Source: Corynebacterium auriscanis (GTDB lineage Bacteria > Actinomycetota > Actinomycetes > Mycobacteriales > Mycobacteriaceae). From it: 64,000 nt of DNA. Shown here piece after piece: positions 8,589 through 17,872 of this stretch. The notes under the pieces are model-generated. The model was given only the letters and a program-made list of their open reading frames with translations, searched no databases and had not been told where the DNA came from. The position numbers and the translations under genes are program-made. Position 1 is the stretch's first letter, and every line of letters begins with the position of its first letter. Where the stretch lies: contig NZ_CP047046.1 in NCBI RefSeq assembly GCF_030408435.1, forward strand, positions 2,090,572-2,154,571, written 5' to 3'.

Positions 8589-9779
8589 TTAGAGAGTGTG
8601 CCGTTGGAAGAATTCTTCGATTTCGCTTGCGGCATACAGGGAGGCGGATGTCCTGTTCCGCTTGTCTTGGTCCTTTTTCGTTCCCTTCGCCTCCGCCGCC
8701 CCAGCCAGGCCCGTCAGCTCGCCCGGCCACGTATGGCCGGCATCCCTAATGGCCAAGTGAATAACTTCGCCCTTGTGGGGGCATCCTGGCCACTCAATAC
8801 GCAATACCTCTTTGGACACGTCGGTAGTTTTGGGGGCGGCGAAGCATTGGGCGCGGGCGGCGTACAAACTGGTCAATCGAACAGCACCCAAGTAGGGAGT
8901 GTCATGCAGTATCCCACCCTTGTACTCAATGAGCGCATCCTTTCGGCCATGGATCTCCAAAAACGGCACAGTGGGGCCATCGGCGAATTTCACGGTGCGA
9001 GGTTTGTCTGGATTCGATCCCTTGGCAGCGCAGCCTTCCCAAGTGCCTGGGTAATACGCCCCGGCAACAGAAGCGACGGCAGAAAAATCCCGGGGCATTT
9101 CGCAGGCCAGCTTGGCGACAAATCCGCCGCCGTTGGACATCCCGGTTGCGTAAACACGATGCTTATCCACCCGGTAGGTGGAAGAGACTTCGTCCAGAAT
9201 CCGCTGTGTGAATCGTAAATCTTGGCCATCTTTAGTTACCGCGTAGGGCGCGCCTTCCCATGCGCGTCCCATCCCCGCCGGGTAGGCAACGATGGCTTTT
9301 TGATTGCTCAATCCGGCATATTTATCCATGTACTCGGCGCTTTCCCGGTAACCGTGGAATCCCATAATCAATGGAATGGGCTGCCCTTTGCTATTGAGCC
9401 AGGATGCTTCTTTAGGCACATTGAGAATGTATTTTCGCACCATGCCATCGCTTTTAATGGTGATTTCTTTACCCTGCCCCGGTTTCGGGGGCTTTGAAAT
9501 TGGGCTGAACTTGGCTACGCGGCGCAGTTCAGGTTTGGGTTGAGATTCGGCTTCGGATTCTTTATCCGGAGTGACGGCAATCGCAGATGTATTCGCGGGC
9601 TCAGTATTATTCACCTCATGTTGCGCCGAATCCTGTTCACCGTTGGGCGATGGCGACCAGCCAGTTTTGCTTTGAATCAACCCACCCAGCGCAGCTGCGA
9701 AAGCCACCAAGGTAAGCACGACCACCACCGCGGTGATCCGGCGCCGGCGATAATACTTAGGGTCTAGGCTGAACTGCAC
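8589..9779 (-). CDS. Membrane-anchored esterase of the PHB depolymerase / LpqC-like family
   Basis: Alpha/beta-hydrolase with GMSNGG (nucleophile serine) preceded by YATG, HGYRES as oxyanion region, LEIHGRKD with the acid residue and DAGHTWPG with the histidine. This is the pattern of PHB depolymerase/feruloyl-esterase-like proteins. The N-terminus has KYYRRRR followed by a single hydrophobic helix, then a polar linker, so it is probably an anchored exported enzyme. I chose GTG 9779, just after the dnaE2 stop; an ATG at 9866 would extend it 29 codons into dnaE2. The natural substrate is unknown. Confidence 0.8.
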   Translation of the reverse strand: MQFSLDPKYYRRRRITAVVVVLTLVAFAAALGGLIQSKTGWSPSPNGEQDSAQHEVNNTEPANTSAIAVTPDKESEAESQPKPELRRVAKFSPISKPPKPGQGKEITIKSDGMVRKYILNVPKEASWLNSKGQPIPLIMGFHGYRESAEYMDKYAGLSNQKAIVAYPAGMGRAWEGAPYAVTKDGQDLRFTQRILDEVSSTYRVDKHRVYATGMSNGGGFVAKLACEMPRDFSAVASVAGAYYPGTWEGCAAKGSNPDKPRTVKFADGPTVPFLEIHGRKDALIEYKGGILHDTPYLGAVRLTSLYAARAQCFAAPKTTDVSKEVLRIEWPGCPHKGEVIHLAIRDAGHTWPGELTGLAGAAEAKGTKKDQDKRNRTSASLYAASEIEEFFQRHTL

Positions 9780-9789
9780 ACGGCCGATA

Positions 9790-12700
9790 CTAACGAAAGT
9801 CCCGTGATTTCTGGTGCACCGCCCCAAAGGTTTTGGCTGCGCGTAATTCGGGTTCCATGGGTTCAATATGATCCGCCGTCACACTGGCTGCGCCCGCCGC
9901 ATTATGCACAATTCCCCTGATGACAACCAACGTTGTACTGAGGGCCTCTTTACGCTGGCGATTCCATAACCCCTGGGTAACCATAACATTGGCCAGCCCG
10001 GTTTCATCCTCTAAACCGAAAAACACCACTCCCCCGGCGGTCGCGGGGCGCTGGCGGTGAGTGACCACACCGGCCACGCGAATGCGGGTGCCGTCGGGAA
10101 CCTCCAATAGCCGGTGAGCCGGAATAACGGGAGCGCCACCGCGAACCTGGCCGGCGCGCACCCCGGTACGGATGGGTAGCTCGTGCCACCGTTCGAGGAT
10201 CTCACGCAGTAAAGCCACCGGATGCCCATCCGGTGTGATGCCCGTGGCCGCGAGGTCCGCCGCCGTCAATTCGAATGCACTCATGCCGGGCAGCGCTGGC
10301 ACCTGCATCAAGGAGCTTCCGGGCAACATACCAGGGCGCTCCGTAGCGGCAACTCCCGCGGCCCACACCGCTTGCCTGCGGTCCAGGCCCAGGCTTTCCA
10401 AAGCACCCGCGCGGGCGAGTTGTTCCACCTGTCGCACAGTTAGCCCAGCCTCCCGCGAAAGGTCACTGATCGTGACGAACGGCCCCTTGTGTTCGCGCAC
10501 CTGAACAATTCGGCGGGCCACATCCTCCCCGATTCCGCTGACGGAGGCGAGCCCCAACCGGATTGCGCCCACGGGTTCGGCCGTCCCGCGGCCGAGCCCG
10601 TGAATTCCCTGCGGACGATTGGGGTCGGGGGCGGCGGGGGGCGTCGACCCAAAAAACGTAGGTGAGGCCGCAATAAAATCTGCCTCCGCACCAGGGCACG
10701 GGCCCTCATCGGGCGCAACACCAGCACTAGCTCCCAGACCAGCACCAGCTTCCAGGCCAGTGCCCGGACCAACAACCGTGTCCGCCTCCACCCCGGATGC
10801 ATTGATATCCACCGGCAGAATCTTCACCCCGTGGCGGCGCGCATCGGCGATCAGGGACGCGGGCGAGTAGAACCCCATCGGTTGCGCGCGCAGCAAAGCC
10901 ACGCAGAACTCCGCCGGATAGTGATACTTGAACCACGCGGAGTAGTAGACCAGCGACGCGAACGACTGCGCGTGCGATTCCGGGAAGCCATAGGACGCGA
11001 AAGCCACGATCTTGTCCCACAGACGATCGGCCACCTCCCCGGTGATCCCGTTAGTCCGCTGCAGGCCATCGTAAAACCGCTGGCGCAGCGCCGCCATGCG
11101 TTGTGGCGAACGCTTCGAGCCCATCGCGCGGCGCAGCGAATCGGCCTCCGCGGCACTAAACCCGGCGGCATCCACCACGACTTGCATGAGTTGTTCCTGA
11201 AACAGCGGCACCCCCAGCGTGCGGGTCAGCGCGGGTTCCAGGCTGGGGTGATCGAAGGTCACCGGCTCCAACCCATTGCGACGGCGGATGAACGGGTGCA
11301 CACTGCCACCTTGAATTGGGCCTGGCCGGATCAGCGCAACCTGCACCACCAGGTCGTAGAACGTGCGGGGCTTCAACCGTGGCAAGGTGTTCAGCTGCGC
11401 GCGGGATTCCACCTGGAACACACCCACGGCATCGGCTTTGGCCAGCATGGCGTACACCTCGGTTTCCACGGGATCCAGCCGCCACAGTTCCACGCGCCGC
11501 CCGCGGTGCCGTTCCACCTGGTCGACAGCGTGGTGCAGCGCTTCCAGCATTCCCAGCCCCAGCAGGTCGAACTTCACCAACCCCACGGCCGCGCAGTCGT
11601 CTTTGTCCCACTGCACCACGGAGCGGTTTTCCATGCGTGCCCATTCGGTTGGCACCACATCGGCGATCGGGCGATCGCAGATGACCATGCCACCGGAGTG
11701 AATCCCCAGGTGGCGCGGGTGATCCCGCAGTTGGTCCGCCACATCTTGCAGCAGTTCCGGGGCAGGTTCGATCCCGCGGCTCCACGCGTCCACCTGGCCT
11801 GGCGCGTATCCCAGCGCGCGGGCGGCATCGCGCAAGGCTCCTTTGCGCCGGTAGGTGATGACGTTGGCGACCTGTGCCGCGTTGTCTCGCCCGTAGCGGC
11901 GGTAGACGTATTGGATCGCTTCTTCGCGCCGGCCCGATTCAATGTCCAGGTCGATATCCGGTGGCCCGTCGCGTTCTGGGGACAGGAAACGTTCAAACAG
12001 CAGTCCCGCCGCCACCGCGTCCACGGTCGTGATTCCCAGCGCGAAACACACCGCGGAGTTCGCCGCCGAGCCCCTTCCCTGGCAGAAGATGTCATTGGTG
12101 TGGCAGAAGTTCACGATGTCGTAGACGATCAGGAAGTACCCCGGGAAGCCCAGCTGCTCGATGATTTGCAGTTCCCGGTCGATGGTTTCCCATGCCTTGG
12201 CGTTCGCGGCGGTGTTCGTCCTCCCAGCTGTGTCGCTGGTTTCTTGGTTGGCTTGCTTGTTTGTTTCCGCGCCGCACTCTTTCTTTTTGGGTCGACGCCC
12301 ATAGCGCTCCCCACCTCCCTTTTCCACCAGGGCTTTCAACCAGCTCATTTCGGTGTGCCCCGGGGGGACTGGGTAGTTCGGGAGGTTCGGCGCAATCAGG
12401 TTCAGCGTGAACGCGCATTGTTCTGCCAGCGCGACGGCACTGTCGATGGCTTCACGGAGCCAGTCGCAGTCTCCCGCGAGTTGCAGCATTTCGGTTCGCG
12501 AGCGTAGCCACGATCCCCCGGTGGGGTGTGTAGTGGGCTCGGCGGAATGCAGGTCCAGTCGGTCGTGCAGGGCCGCTTTGACTCCCGCGAGGCGCGCGGA
12601 AGCTGGGCTGGCGCATGTGGCCACGGCACTGGCGAATTCGTGAACGCCCGGGTGGCGCTGGGCGCATCGGTGAAGTGTGCCGTTCCAGTCGCTATCGGCT

Positions 12701-13779
12701 GGGTCCATGGTGAGCTGGTACTGGATCGCGCAGTTTTCAGCACCGAACAGGTGAACTAATTCGTCTGCGCGTTCCGCCCAGTAGCGGTCGATAATGACGA
12801 CCCAGTTTCCTTGGGCGCGCTGGGCAACGGCTTCCAGTGGCGGGTAGTTCACCGTGTCCTTATCGCGGTCTGCCATCTTGGCTTCCGTGATGAGTTGTGA
12901 CAGGCGCCGGTAGCCTTCTTGTCCACGGCACAGGATTGCCAACGGGTGGCCTTTACCTTCCGCGAGGGAAAGCTCCGCGCCGAACACGGTGTGGATGTGC
13001 GAGCCTGCGTGAACTTGCATGCCCGCCGGAACCTGCGAGCCTGCGTGAACCTGTGGACCCGCCAGAACCTGCGAGCCTGCGTGAACCTGTGGACCACATT
13101 CGGCGGGACTCTCCGCGTTTAACGAGTGGCCGTTCACCTGAGCGCAACGCTCCCCTGCGTTATACCCCGCAGCGCTGGTAAACCCTGTGTTGGCCAGCGG
13201 ATCGCCGGCCAACCCAGCATTATGTTCCGCTACCGCCGTGGCGAAGCGCGCAGCCCCGTACATGCCATCCCGGTCCAAGCACGCGAGGTACGTAATGCCC
13301 AGCTCCGCGGCCTTAGCGACCATCGCTTCGGGCTGGTCAGCGCCATGGAGGAAGTTGTAGGCGTGACAACTGCGCAACTCGGCAAACGGTTGTGGCGCCG
13401 CCTTTTGGCCCGTGTTGAGATCTTCCCCACCGCCGCCTTTGCCAGCGCCGTCCGCACTTCCAGTTTCCCCACCACCGCGCCCGCTTCCAGTTTCTCCAGC
13501 ATCGCACCCAACACCCCCGCTTGTACTTTGACGAGCCCCCTCACCCGCAGTCTCGTCGGTATGCTCTTCCGATCGCTGAGCCTTATCCCACCAATGAACC
13601 CGAGCACCGTCGCCCACCCCGTCTGCGACACCGAGTGCATGGAGCGGTCCGGTATCCACACCGGAAAGAATGCGTTCCAGGCGAGACCAGCTCAATGCTG
13701 CGGGATTCCCGAAGCCACGCGCCTGCCCCTCCTGCTGGGGTCGGCGCGCAGACGGACGGTTCCCACTCTCCTTGCTCAC
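9790..13779 (-). CDS. dnaE2: Error-prone DNA polymerase III alpha subunit DnaE2
   Basis: C-family polymerase used with ImuA' and ImuB for SOS translesion synthesis in actinobacteria. Visible domains: PHP (from LRSCHAYNFLHGA), polymerase catalytic core with GPPDIDLDIESG holding the metal-binding aspartates, helix-hairpin-helix (VSGIGEDVARRIV) and a C-terminal OB fold (RIRVAGVVTHRQRP). It is 1329 residues, roughly 200 longer than typical DnaE2. The excess is low-complexity: an N-terminal Gly/Glu-rich stretch, a HAGSQV repeat block inside the PHP domain (12990-13095) and an Ala/Gly insert near 10620-10790. Start is GTG. A LexA-like box lies 22 bases upstream. Confidence 0.93.
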   Translation of the reverse strand: MSKESGNRPSARRPQQEGQARGFGNPAALSWSRLERILSGVDTGPLHALGVADGVGDGARVHWWDKAQRSEEHTDETAGEGARQSTSGGVGCDAGETGSGRGGGETGSADGAGKGGGGEDLNTGQKAAPQPFAELRSCHAYNFLHGADQPEAMVAKAAELGITYLACLDRDGMYGAARFATAVAEHNAGLAGDPLANTGFTSAAGYNAGERCAQVNGHSLNAESPAECGPQVHAGSQVLAGPQVHAGSQVPAGMQVHAGSHIHTVFGAELSLAEGKGHPLAILCRGQEGYRRLSQLITEAKMADRDKDTVNYPPLEAVAQRAQGNWVVIIDRYWAERADELVHLFGAENCAIQYQLTMDPADSDWNGTLHRCAQRHPGVHEFASAVATCASPASARLAGVKAALHDRLDLHSAEPTTHPTGGSWLRSRTEMLQLAGDCDWLREAIDSAVALAEQCAFTLNLIAPNLPNYPVPPGHTEMSWLKALVEKGGGERYGRRPKKKECGAETNKQANQETSDTAGRTNTAANAKAWETIDRELQIIEQLGFPGYFLIVYDIVNFCHTNDIFCQGRGSAANSAVCFALGITTVDAVAAGLLFERFLSPERDGPPDIDLDIESGRREEAIQYVYRRYGRDNAAQVANVITYRRKGALRDAARALGYAPGQVDAWSRGIEPAPELLQDVADQLRDHPRHLGIHSGGMVICDRPIADVVPTEWARMENRSVVQWDKDDCAAVGLVKFDLLGLGMLEALHHAVDQVERHRGRRVELWRLDPVETEVYAMLAKADAVGVFQVESRAQLNTLPRLKPRTFYDLVVQVALIRPGPIQGGSVHPFIRRRNGLEPVTFDHPSLEPALTRTLGVPLFQEQLMQVVVDAAGFSAAEADSLRRAMGSKRSPQRMAALRQRFYDGLQRTNGITGEVADRLWDKIVAFASYGFPESHAQSFASLVYYSAWFKYHYPAEFCVALLRAQPMGFYSPASLIADARRHGVKILPVDINASGVEADTVVGPGTGLEAGAGLGASAGVAPDEGPCPGAEADFIAASPTFFGSTPPAAPDPNRPQGIHGLGRGTAEPVGAIRLGLASVSGIGEDVARRIVQVREHKGPFVTISDLSREAGLTVRQVEQLARAGALESLGLDRRQAVWAAGVAATERPGMLPGSSLMQVPALPGMSAFELTAADLAATGITPDGHPVALLREILERWHELPIRTGVRAGQVRGGAPVIPAHRLLEVPDGTRIRVAGVVTHRQRPATAGGVVFFGLEDETGLANVMVTQGLWNRQRKEALSTTLVVIRGIVHNAAGAASVTADHIEPMEPELRAAKTFGAVHQKSRDFR
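12990..13095. repeat. 36-bp in-frame tandem repeat inside dnaE2
   Basis: About three copies of a 36-base unit containing GAACCTGCGAGCCTGCGTGA encode the repeating peptide HAGSQVxAG within the PHP domain. The unit length is a multiple of three, so copy-number change keeps the frame. Confidence 0.85.
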
Positions 13780-13800
13780 GGTTCACAACCCTACCCCCTT

Positions 13801-13816
13801 TAGAACACGTGATCTA
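13801..13816. promoter_or_regulatory. LexA/SOS box upstream of dnaE2
   Basis: TAGAACACGTGATCTA matches the actinobacterial SOS palindrome TCGAAC-N4-GTTCGA at 9 of 12 defined positions. It sits 22 bases upstream of the dnaE2 GTG, in the 60-base gap between the hipA stop and dnaE2. Known dnaE2 genes are LexA-controlled in mycobacteria; the site itself is read directly, its use is inferred. Confidence 0.7.
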
Positions 13817-13839
13817 TTCAGTATCTGCAGCCTCTTCGC

Positions 13840-14991
13840 CTACCAATGCTGTCGCCTATTACGCAGAATGCGAGTGAGATCGCGAGCTCGCCGAGCGTCG
13901 AACGCAGCGGCCTCAATCAACACGCTCGCCAAATCAGCCGTGGCATTAAGGGCTTGATGAGCCACCTTATTCGCTAGTTTTTCCGCCACGCCAAAGTGCT
14001 CACACAACGCAATAAACCGCTTTCGACTGAGCCCAACTTCATTTCCACCGACCTCGAGCGCAAGTGTGCGATCACCATAGGGAACAGTACTGGGAATGTC
14101 ATAGACAGGAGCTAACTCGTATCCGAACCCCTTATTTATGACTGAAACATTTTTGGCATGCATGTCCCCATTACCACTTAACCACGCAAAAGCCAGCTGG
14201 AGCATAAGATCACGGGCCGCCAGCCTAGGAGCCGCAACTACTGCCAACACTTGTTCGCAGACTTCTTCGAAGCTGACGTTGTATTTATCGGCTGGGTAAA
14301 TACCGAGCAATTGACCCGCATCTTCCACCGGGTATTTATGCGGAAAGCATCCATCGAACCGCCGAACAACTAAGCCGGGCAATCCGTTTTTGTCGTGGAC
14401 GATATCGGCATGGACGACACGTTTTTTCGCCATGGGCATTGCACGATAAGCCCGCAGGCAGGAGTATTCGTTTTCCACTAGTCCTGGATACTCCGGTGGG
14501 GATAGTTTCACGATAGCTTCACCGCCAACCGGCATTGCGATCGTGCGCGCTGAAGCCTTATCTTGAACTCCCGCTAAAGCATGCGGATCACCCACGCCAG
14601 CAGCAGCAAGGACCGGGGAAAAATCCACTCCGTCACTACTTAAATCAACACTGCCGGGAATGATTGCCGGCTCCCTCCCCTCTGGTAGCACTGAAACGTT
14701 TCCCACAGTGTTTTCCCCGACAGACAACAACAGTCCCAGATCATCATCGGCGGAAGTTTTCACCGACCGTTTTAGGGCACTTAGCCTCCGCCCCTCTGGC
14801 AACAACCCGGCAAAAAATGCCGGCAGCTGTCCAGGTGGCAACATGATGGGCGGCGCACCTTTCGGAAGGGTGGTCGCTATAGCTGGAAGGTCCGAAAGCT
14901 TATATTCCGTCAGGTACTGGAACGTCGTTCCTGTTCTATCCCTCGTAATGGTTGCGGCAAGAGTATCCCCCGCCCATACATTGGCAATCAT
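13840..14991 (-). CDS. hipA: HipA-family Ser/Thr kinase toxin
   Basis: A 383-residue HipA-like protein. The N-terminal HipA subdomain is followed by the kinase domain: GVQDKASA at the ATP/activation region, IVKLSPPEYPG, ENEYSCLRAY, and the catalytic loop GNGDMHAKNVSVI (about residue 270), then a DIPST metal-site segment. HipA kinases cause growth arrest by phosphorylating targets such as glutamyl-tRNA synthetase and are neutralised by HipB. The start overlaps the hipB stop by ATGA, so the two are translationally coupled. All key motifs appear intact. It ends 60 bases before dnaE2 on the same strand. Confidence 0.9.
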   Translation of the reverse strand: MIANVWAGDTLAATITRDRTGTTFQYLTEYKLSDLPAIATTLPKGAPPIMLPPGQLPAFFAGLLPEGRRLSALKRSVKTSADDDLGLLLSVGENTVGNVSVLPEGREPAIIPGSVDLSSDGVDFSPVLAAAGVGDPHALAGVQDKASARTIAMPVGGEAIVKLSPPEYPGLVENEYSCLRAYRAMPMAKKRVVHADIVHDKNGLPGLVVRRFDGCFPHKYPVEDAGQLLGIYPADKYNVSFEEVCEQVLAVVAAPRLAARDLMLQLAFAWLSGNGDMHAKNVSVINKGFGYELAPVYDIPSTVPYGDRTLALEVGGNEVGLSRKRFIALCEHFGVAEKLANKVAHQALNATADLASVLIEAAAFDARRARDLTRILRNRRQHW

Positions 14992-15209
14992 CGCAGCGCC
15001 TTAGGAACATGCACTTGCACCGCGAACTCAAGCCCAATCGCGCCTAAAACTTGCACAGCTTTATCCAGCTGGATCGTCTGTTTACCCGCCTCAATAGCCC
15101 GAACCGTCCGTTCGGCGACCTGTGCAAGGTCCGCAAGCTCCTCTTGAGTCAGGTTCAGCTCACGCCGGCGATTCCGCACAGCACTTGCCAGATCCAGCAC
15201 TCCACTCAC
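14988..15209 (-). CDS. hipB: HipB-like XRE-family antitoxin
   Basis: A 73-residue helix-turn-helix protein: RRRELNLTQEELADLAQVAERTVRAIEAG is the classic XRE/Cro fold. This is the usual size for HipB. It precedes hipA with a 4-base overlap, the standard antitoxin-first order, and probably represses the operon. A damaged copy of its N-terminal coding sequence is found near 22562-22640. Confidence 0.88.
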   Translation of the reverse strand: MSGVLDLASAVRNRRRELNLTQEELADLAQVAERTVRAIEAGKQTIQLDKAVQVLGAIGLEFAVQVHVPKALR

Positions 15210-15467
15210 CTACCTACCTATTAACCGAACGAAACTTCACACTAACTACCACGCACCACTACCGGCAGGAATTTGCCGGTTTTTCTAGTTAACCTTACGC
15301 AATACCAACCCGAACCCTAAATCCGGCACGATCATGCCCATTAACCAGACAAATGAGCCTCACCCCCCACCAAGGTGGCCCAATCCGACAAGCCAAGGCC
15401 CCGAAGATCGACGGCAACCTCAGCCCCCCCCCCACCAAGGTGGCCCAATCGGCACGAACGCGCCTAT
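15210..15467. other. hipBA upstream region, copy A of a long duplication
   Basis: Noncoding sequence that should carry the hipBA promoter. From 15131 onward it matches 22562 onward at most positions: the hipB start, a TTAACCGAACGAAACTTCAC segment, a hairpin with T-run, and an ACCAAGGTGGCCCAATC motif that occurs twice here (around 15370 and 15431). Confidence 0.75.
15262..15284 (+). terminator. Terminator-like hairpin, copy A
   Basis: CCGGCA, a six-base loop and TGCCGG followed by five T on the plus strand. The same element recurs at 22694-22716. It could stop plus-strand transcription entering hipBA from upstream. Confidence 0.6.
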
Positions 15468-15781
15468 TGGGTTCTTTGCCGAACTCTCGACGCGTTTCCC
15501 CACCGTTGGGTCATGCCCGTAACGCACAATATCCCCAGCAATGCACTTTCCACCATCCCACGTGAAACCCCAATCTTGCGCAAATCCCGAAATGATCGCA
15601 CGTCGGGGTGTTGTCTCAAAGACTTGAGAACGTAGATGTAGCCAGTTTCCTAATCAGCATCACCAATTTCAGGTATCCACAACAGTGGCACACACTAGTG
15701 TTTGACCACCGGTTTCGTACATGCGATTTGCGAGGGGATCTCGGTACATGGCCGATTCAGTGCCGTTTTCGAAAATCACGC
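15468..15781 (-). pseudogene. Fragment of a T5orf172/GIY-YIG gene (duplicate of the gene at 22841-24001)
   Basis: Two blocks match the downstream nuclease gene. 15468-15535 matches its 3' end (22843-22910); about 15590-15781 matches 23190-23376, covering the start of the GIY-YIG domain and the preceding segment. The middle of the domain, including the catalytic glutamate region, is missing and the frame is broken. The similarity stops abruptly at about 15781, where relaxase sequence begins. This is a truncated copy left by rearrangement, not a functional gene. Confidence 0.8.
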
Positions 15782-16734
15782 TCCGGTGTCACCGTCCAGG
15801 CCGCGCCCGAGTTCATCACCCCATCGACCAGATATTCCAGCCGGTCGTAGATGTTCTCGCGCGCAACCTCGGCAGGAACCAGCCCGGCAGCAACTTCAAA
15901 AATATCCGCCCAGGTAAACGTCGAACGCTCCGCAATCACGGCATTAACCACCTGCGCCACCGTTGGCATCTCGGCATCATCCAGGCCGATAATCTCCGCA
16001 CAACCGTTTTTCGCCTGACCCCGCTGGACACCCAAAGAGGAAGAGATTTCTGCGCGCAGTTGCGCCTGATACAACATGCCCGCCGCGCGTGCTTCGTGAT
16101 ACAAACTCACGCCATCAATCGTGCGGAACTTCCCATCCAAACTGCGCTGCTTGTTGTTGACCAACACATGCGCATGCACATGCGGATCACCCACCACACG
16201 AGGTGCGGTGCTCATACCGCACACCAGACAGACCAAACAACCCCTCCGCAATCATCCGCTTCGGATTGGTCGGATCAGGACGACGCGTATACACCCCGCA
16301 TGCAACTCCAAATACCGCAACGCCGTAGCAACAGTCTTCTCGTGTGCGGCATCCACCGCCGTACGCACCCGCTCATCATCAGAAAGCCCCCACAACACCG
16401 ACACACTTTTCGGCGTACACAACGTCATATCGTAGCCCGGCACACCACGGTCTCCAGGCGCCCGACCCAACGTCACACCACTGGGAGCCTGCGCGTGATA
16501 AAACCACCGCGTGACGTCCTTTCCCTCCACAGCCTGACCATTTTTCACACCATAGGTACGCTCCAACAACGGCTCAGCCTCAGGCACAACACTCACCACC
16601 CACGCGCGTGCAGGCTGGCGTCCATCCTCGGAATAATAAGCCTCAACGCCACGCGTTTCATCGACTGTCGACTCGTAGTAGGCGACAGATTCAGAGTGCA
16701 GTTTCGACAAGGTCAACACGACGTCTCCGCACAC
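15782..16734 (-). pseudogene. MobF (TrwC-like) relaxase, N-terminal part, frameshifted and truncated
   Basis: The N-terminal part reads VVLTLSKLHSESVAYYES, then DMTLCTPKSVSVLWGL and AHEKTV, typical of the TrwC/TraI relaxase domain. After a frameshift near 16290 and another near 16205 the frame continues with GDPHVHAHVLVNN, the HUH metal-binding histidine motif, and later TFTWADIFEVAA. The 3' part, where a helicase domain would be, is replaced by the T5orf172 fragment at 15781. It marks a former conjugative or mobilisable element. Nothing downstream is left of a transfer operon. Confidence 0.85.
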
Positions 16735-17052
16735 CTCCTACAACCGCACTATGAGCACATCGGCCAATCTCGCATGTTTACTGCAAATGTACCAGTGTTT
16801 TTTACTGCTTGCAGCAGTTGCGCTGCTTGTGTCAGTGCTGGCTGGGGCGATCGGTGTTTTGTGCGTGAGTGGTGGGGCGTTTTTCGTGCAGCAGTCATAG
16901 AGAACTGGGGCGTTGTTGTGCCACTTGCGCTAACGAAAAACGGTGTACAGGACGTAGCTTGGCGCCGGTCTCCACGCCCAAGGCGCGAACACGTTTAGTC
17001 GAATCAAGACAAGTGTGCGTCAGCGTCTGGAGCCTTACTCTAGCTCCTTCAT
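16735..17052. other. Region upstream of the relaxase relic; possible former oriT
   Basis: About 320 bases with no supported gene. Relaxase genes commonly lie beside their oriT, and this stretch has inverted repeats such as GCAGC-AGTTGC-GCTGC near 16820-16840. No known nic-site consensus is recognised, so the oriT idea is only inference. Confidence 0.3.
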
Positions 17053-17352
17053 GTGGAAGGCCTTAGCGACCAACTCCAAACGGCTGCTGGCATCAAAGGA
17101 ATCGACGGCTACCTAGCAGCCTTTCCCAACGCACTACGCGGACTAGAAGGCAGGCGCCTGCGCAACGTTGTTGAAGCCGTGCACAGTGGCGTCTTGGAGG
17201 GCTGGCGTCCCACTGAGGAGAATGTCGCAGCCATTGCCCAGTCGCGTGAGCGTGGTCCGATGACCCCCGAGCGTGCCCAGGCGATCTGCGACCGGGTACG
17301 TGCACGACGCAACGACCAGAAACGCAATCGAGACAACACCCCCACCGCATGA
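17053..17352 (+). CDS. VbhA-like antitoxin (Fic-antitoxin type helix)
   Basis: A 99-residue protein from GTG 17053; an in-frame stop lies just upstream at 17041. The segment RRLRNVVEAVHSGVLEGWRPTEENV contains S-x-x-x-E-G, the inhibitory-helix signature of VbhA-type antitoxins that block Fic AMP-transferases. It is longer than VbhA itself (about 60 residues). No Fic toxin motif (HPFxxGNG) is found nearby, so the antitoxin looks orphaned. It is next to the relaxase relic, a usual place for such genes on mobile elements. Confidence 0.6.
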   Translation: MEGLSDQLQTAAGIKGIDGYLAAFPNALRGLEGRRLRNVVEAVHSGVLEGWRPTEENVAAIAQSRERGPMTPERAQAICDRVRARRNDQKRNRDNTPTA

Positions 17353-17360
17353 GGAGCAAC

Positions 17361-17548
17361 AGTGACGAAACAACTCACTGATACTCAGGCGTAAGAAGAT
17401 GGCCCAGGCCGCCGCGCGCATCAGCAAGCGCACCCGCAAAGCCCTGCCTGACGAGATATATGCCATCGCTGGCGAACCCATCCCCGCTACGCGCAGAACA
17501 TGGCGCACCACGCGCAGCACTTTGCGCGGACATCACGCCACTGGTTAG
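17361..17548 (+). pseudogene. Broken small gene after the VbhA-like antitoxin
   Basis: A GTG at 17361, eight bases after the antitoxin stop, starts a frame that stops after ten codons (VTKQLTDTQA). A one-base shift joins it to KKMAQAAARISKRTRKALPDEIYAIAGE, open to 17548. The continuity across the shift suggests a real gene damaged by an indel. I do not recognise the product; its position after the antitoxin suggests the remnant of the partner or another plasmid gene. Confidence 0.4.
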
Positions 17549-17872
17549 CTCTTAAGCGATGCCACACGTCGATTGTCGACGAGTGTGCCTGGCTCGGGGC
17601 GTGAGGAAAGTCCGAGGAGTTCACATCTCTTTCACGGCACGTCGCATCGCGCCCCCTCGCCCGGCCGCTCACCTATTCCATATATAACATATATAAGAAG
17701 AACAGATATAGCGCTGAATAGACTGTCAGTAGACAGCCATACAGAATAATTTCAGGAATCTTCCTGCATCTTTACAAGATTTCCCAACTGTTACTTAATT
17801 TTCCTTCCCGAAAGGAACTGTCTCACGCTAGGGTCATTTCTAACCATTCACCACAGCGGAAGATGACCCACC
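17549..17872. other. AT-rich intergenic region upstream of the LGFP-PLA2 gene
   Basis: About 320 bases with no gene. It is markedly AT-rich around 17675-17720 (TATATAACATATATAAG) and has a small hairpin CTGTC-AGTA-GACAG near 17725. It probably contains the promoter of the secreted protein that follows. Confidence 0.5.

Noticed and set aside
10831..12507. 558-codon plus-strand frame opposite dnaE2
   Set aside because: dnaE2 motifs are intact on the minus strand; the antisense frame has no recognisable domain.
12990..13095. CRISPR array
   Set aside because: The repeats are contiguous, in frame within dnaE2 and without spacers. The same applies to the 60-base repeats at 58501-58710.
16869..17066. 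Plus-strand ORF before the VbhA-like antitoxin
   Set aside because: Cys/Arg/Ser-rich chance frame with no start signal, located in a noncoding gap.
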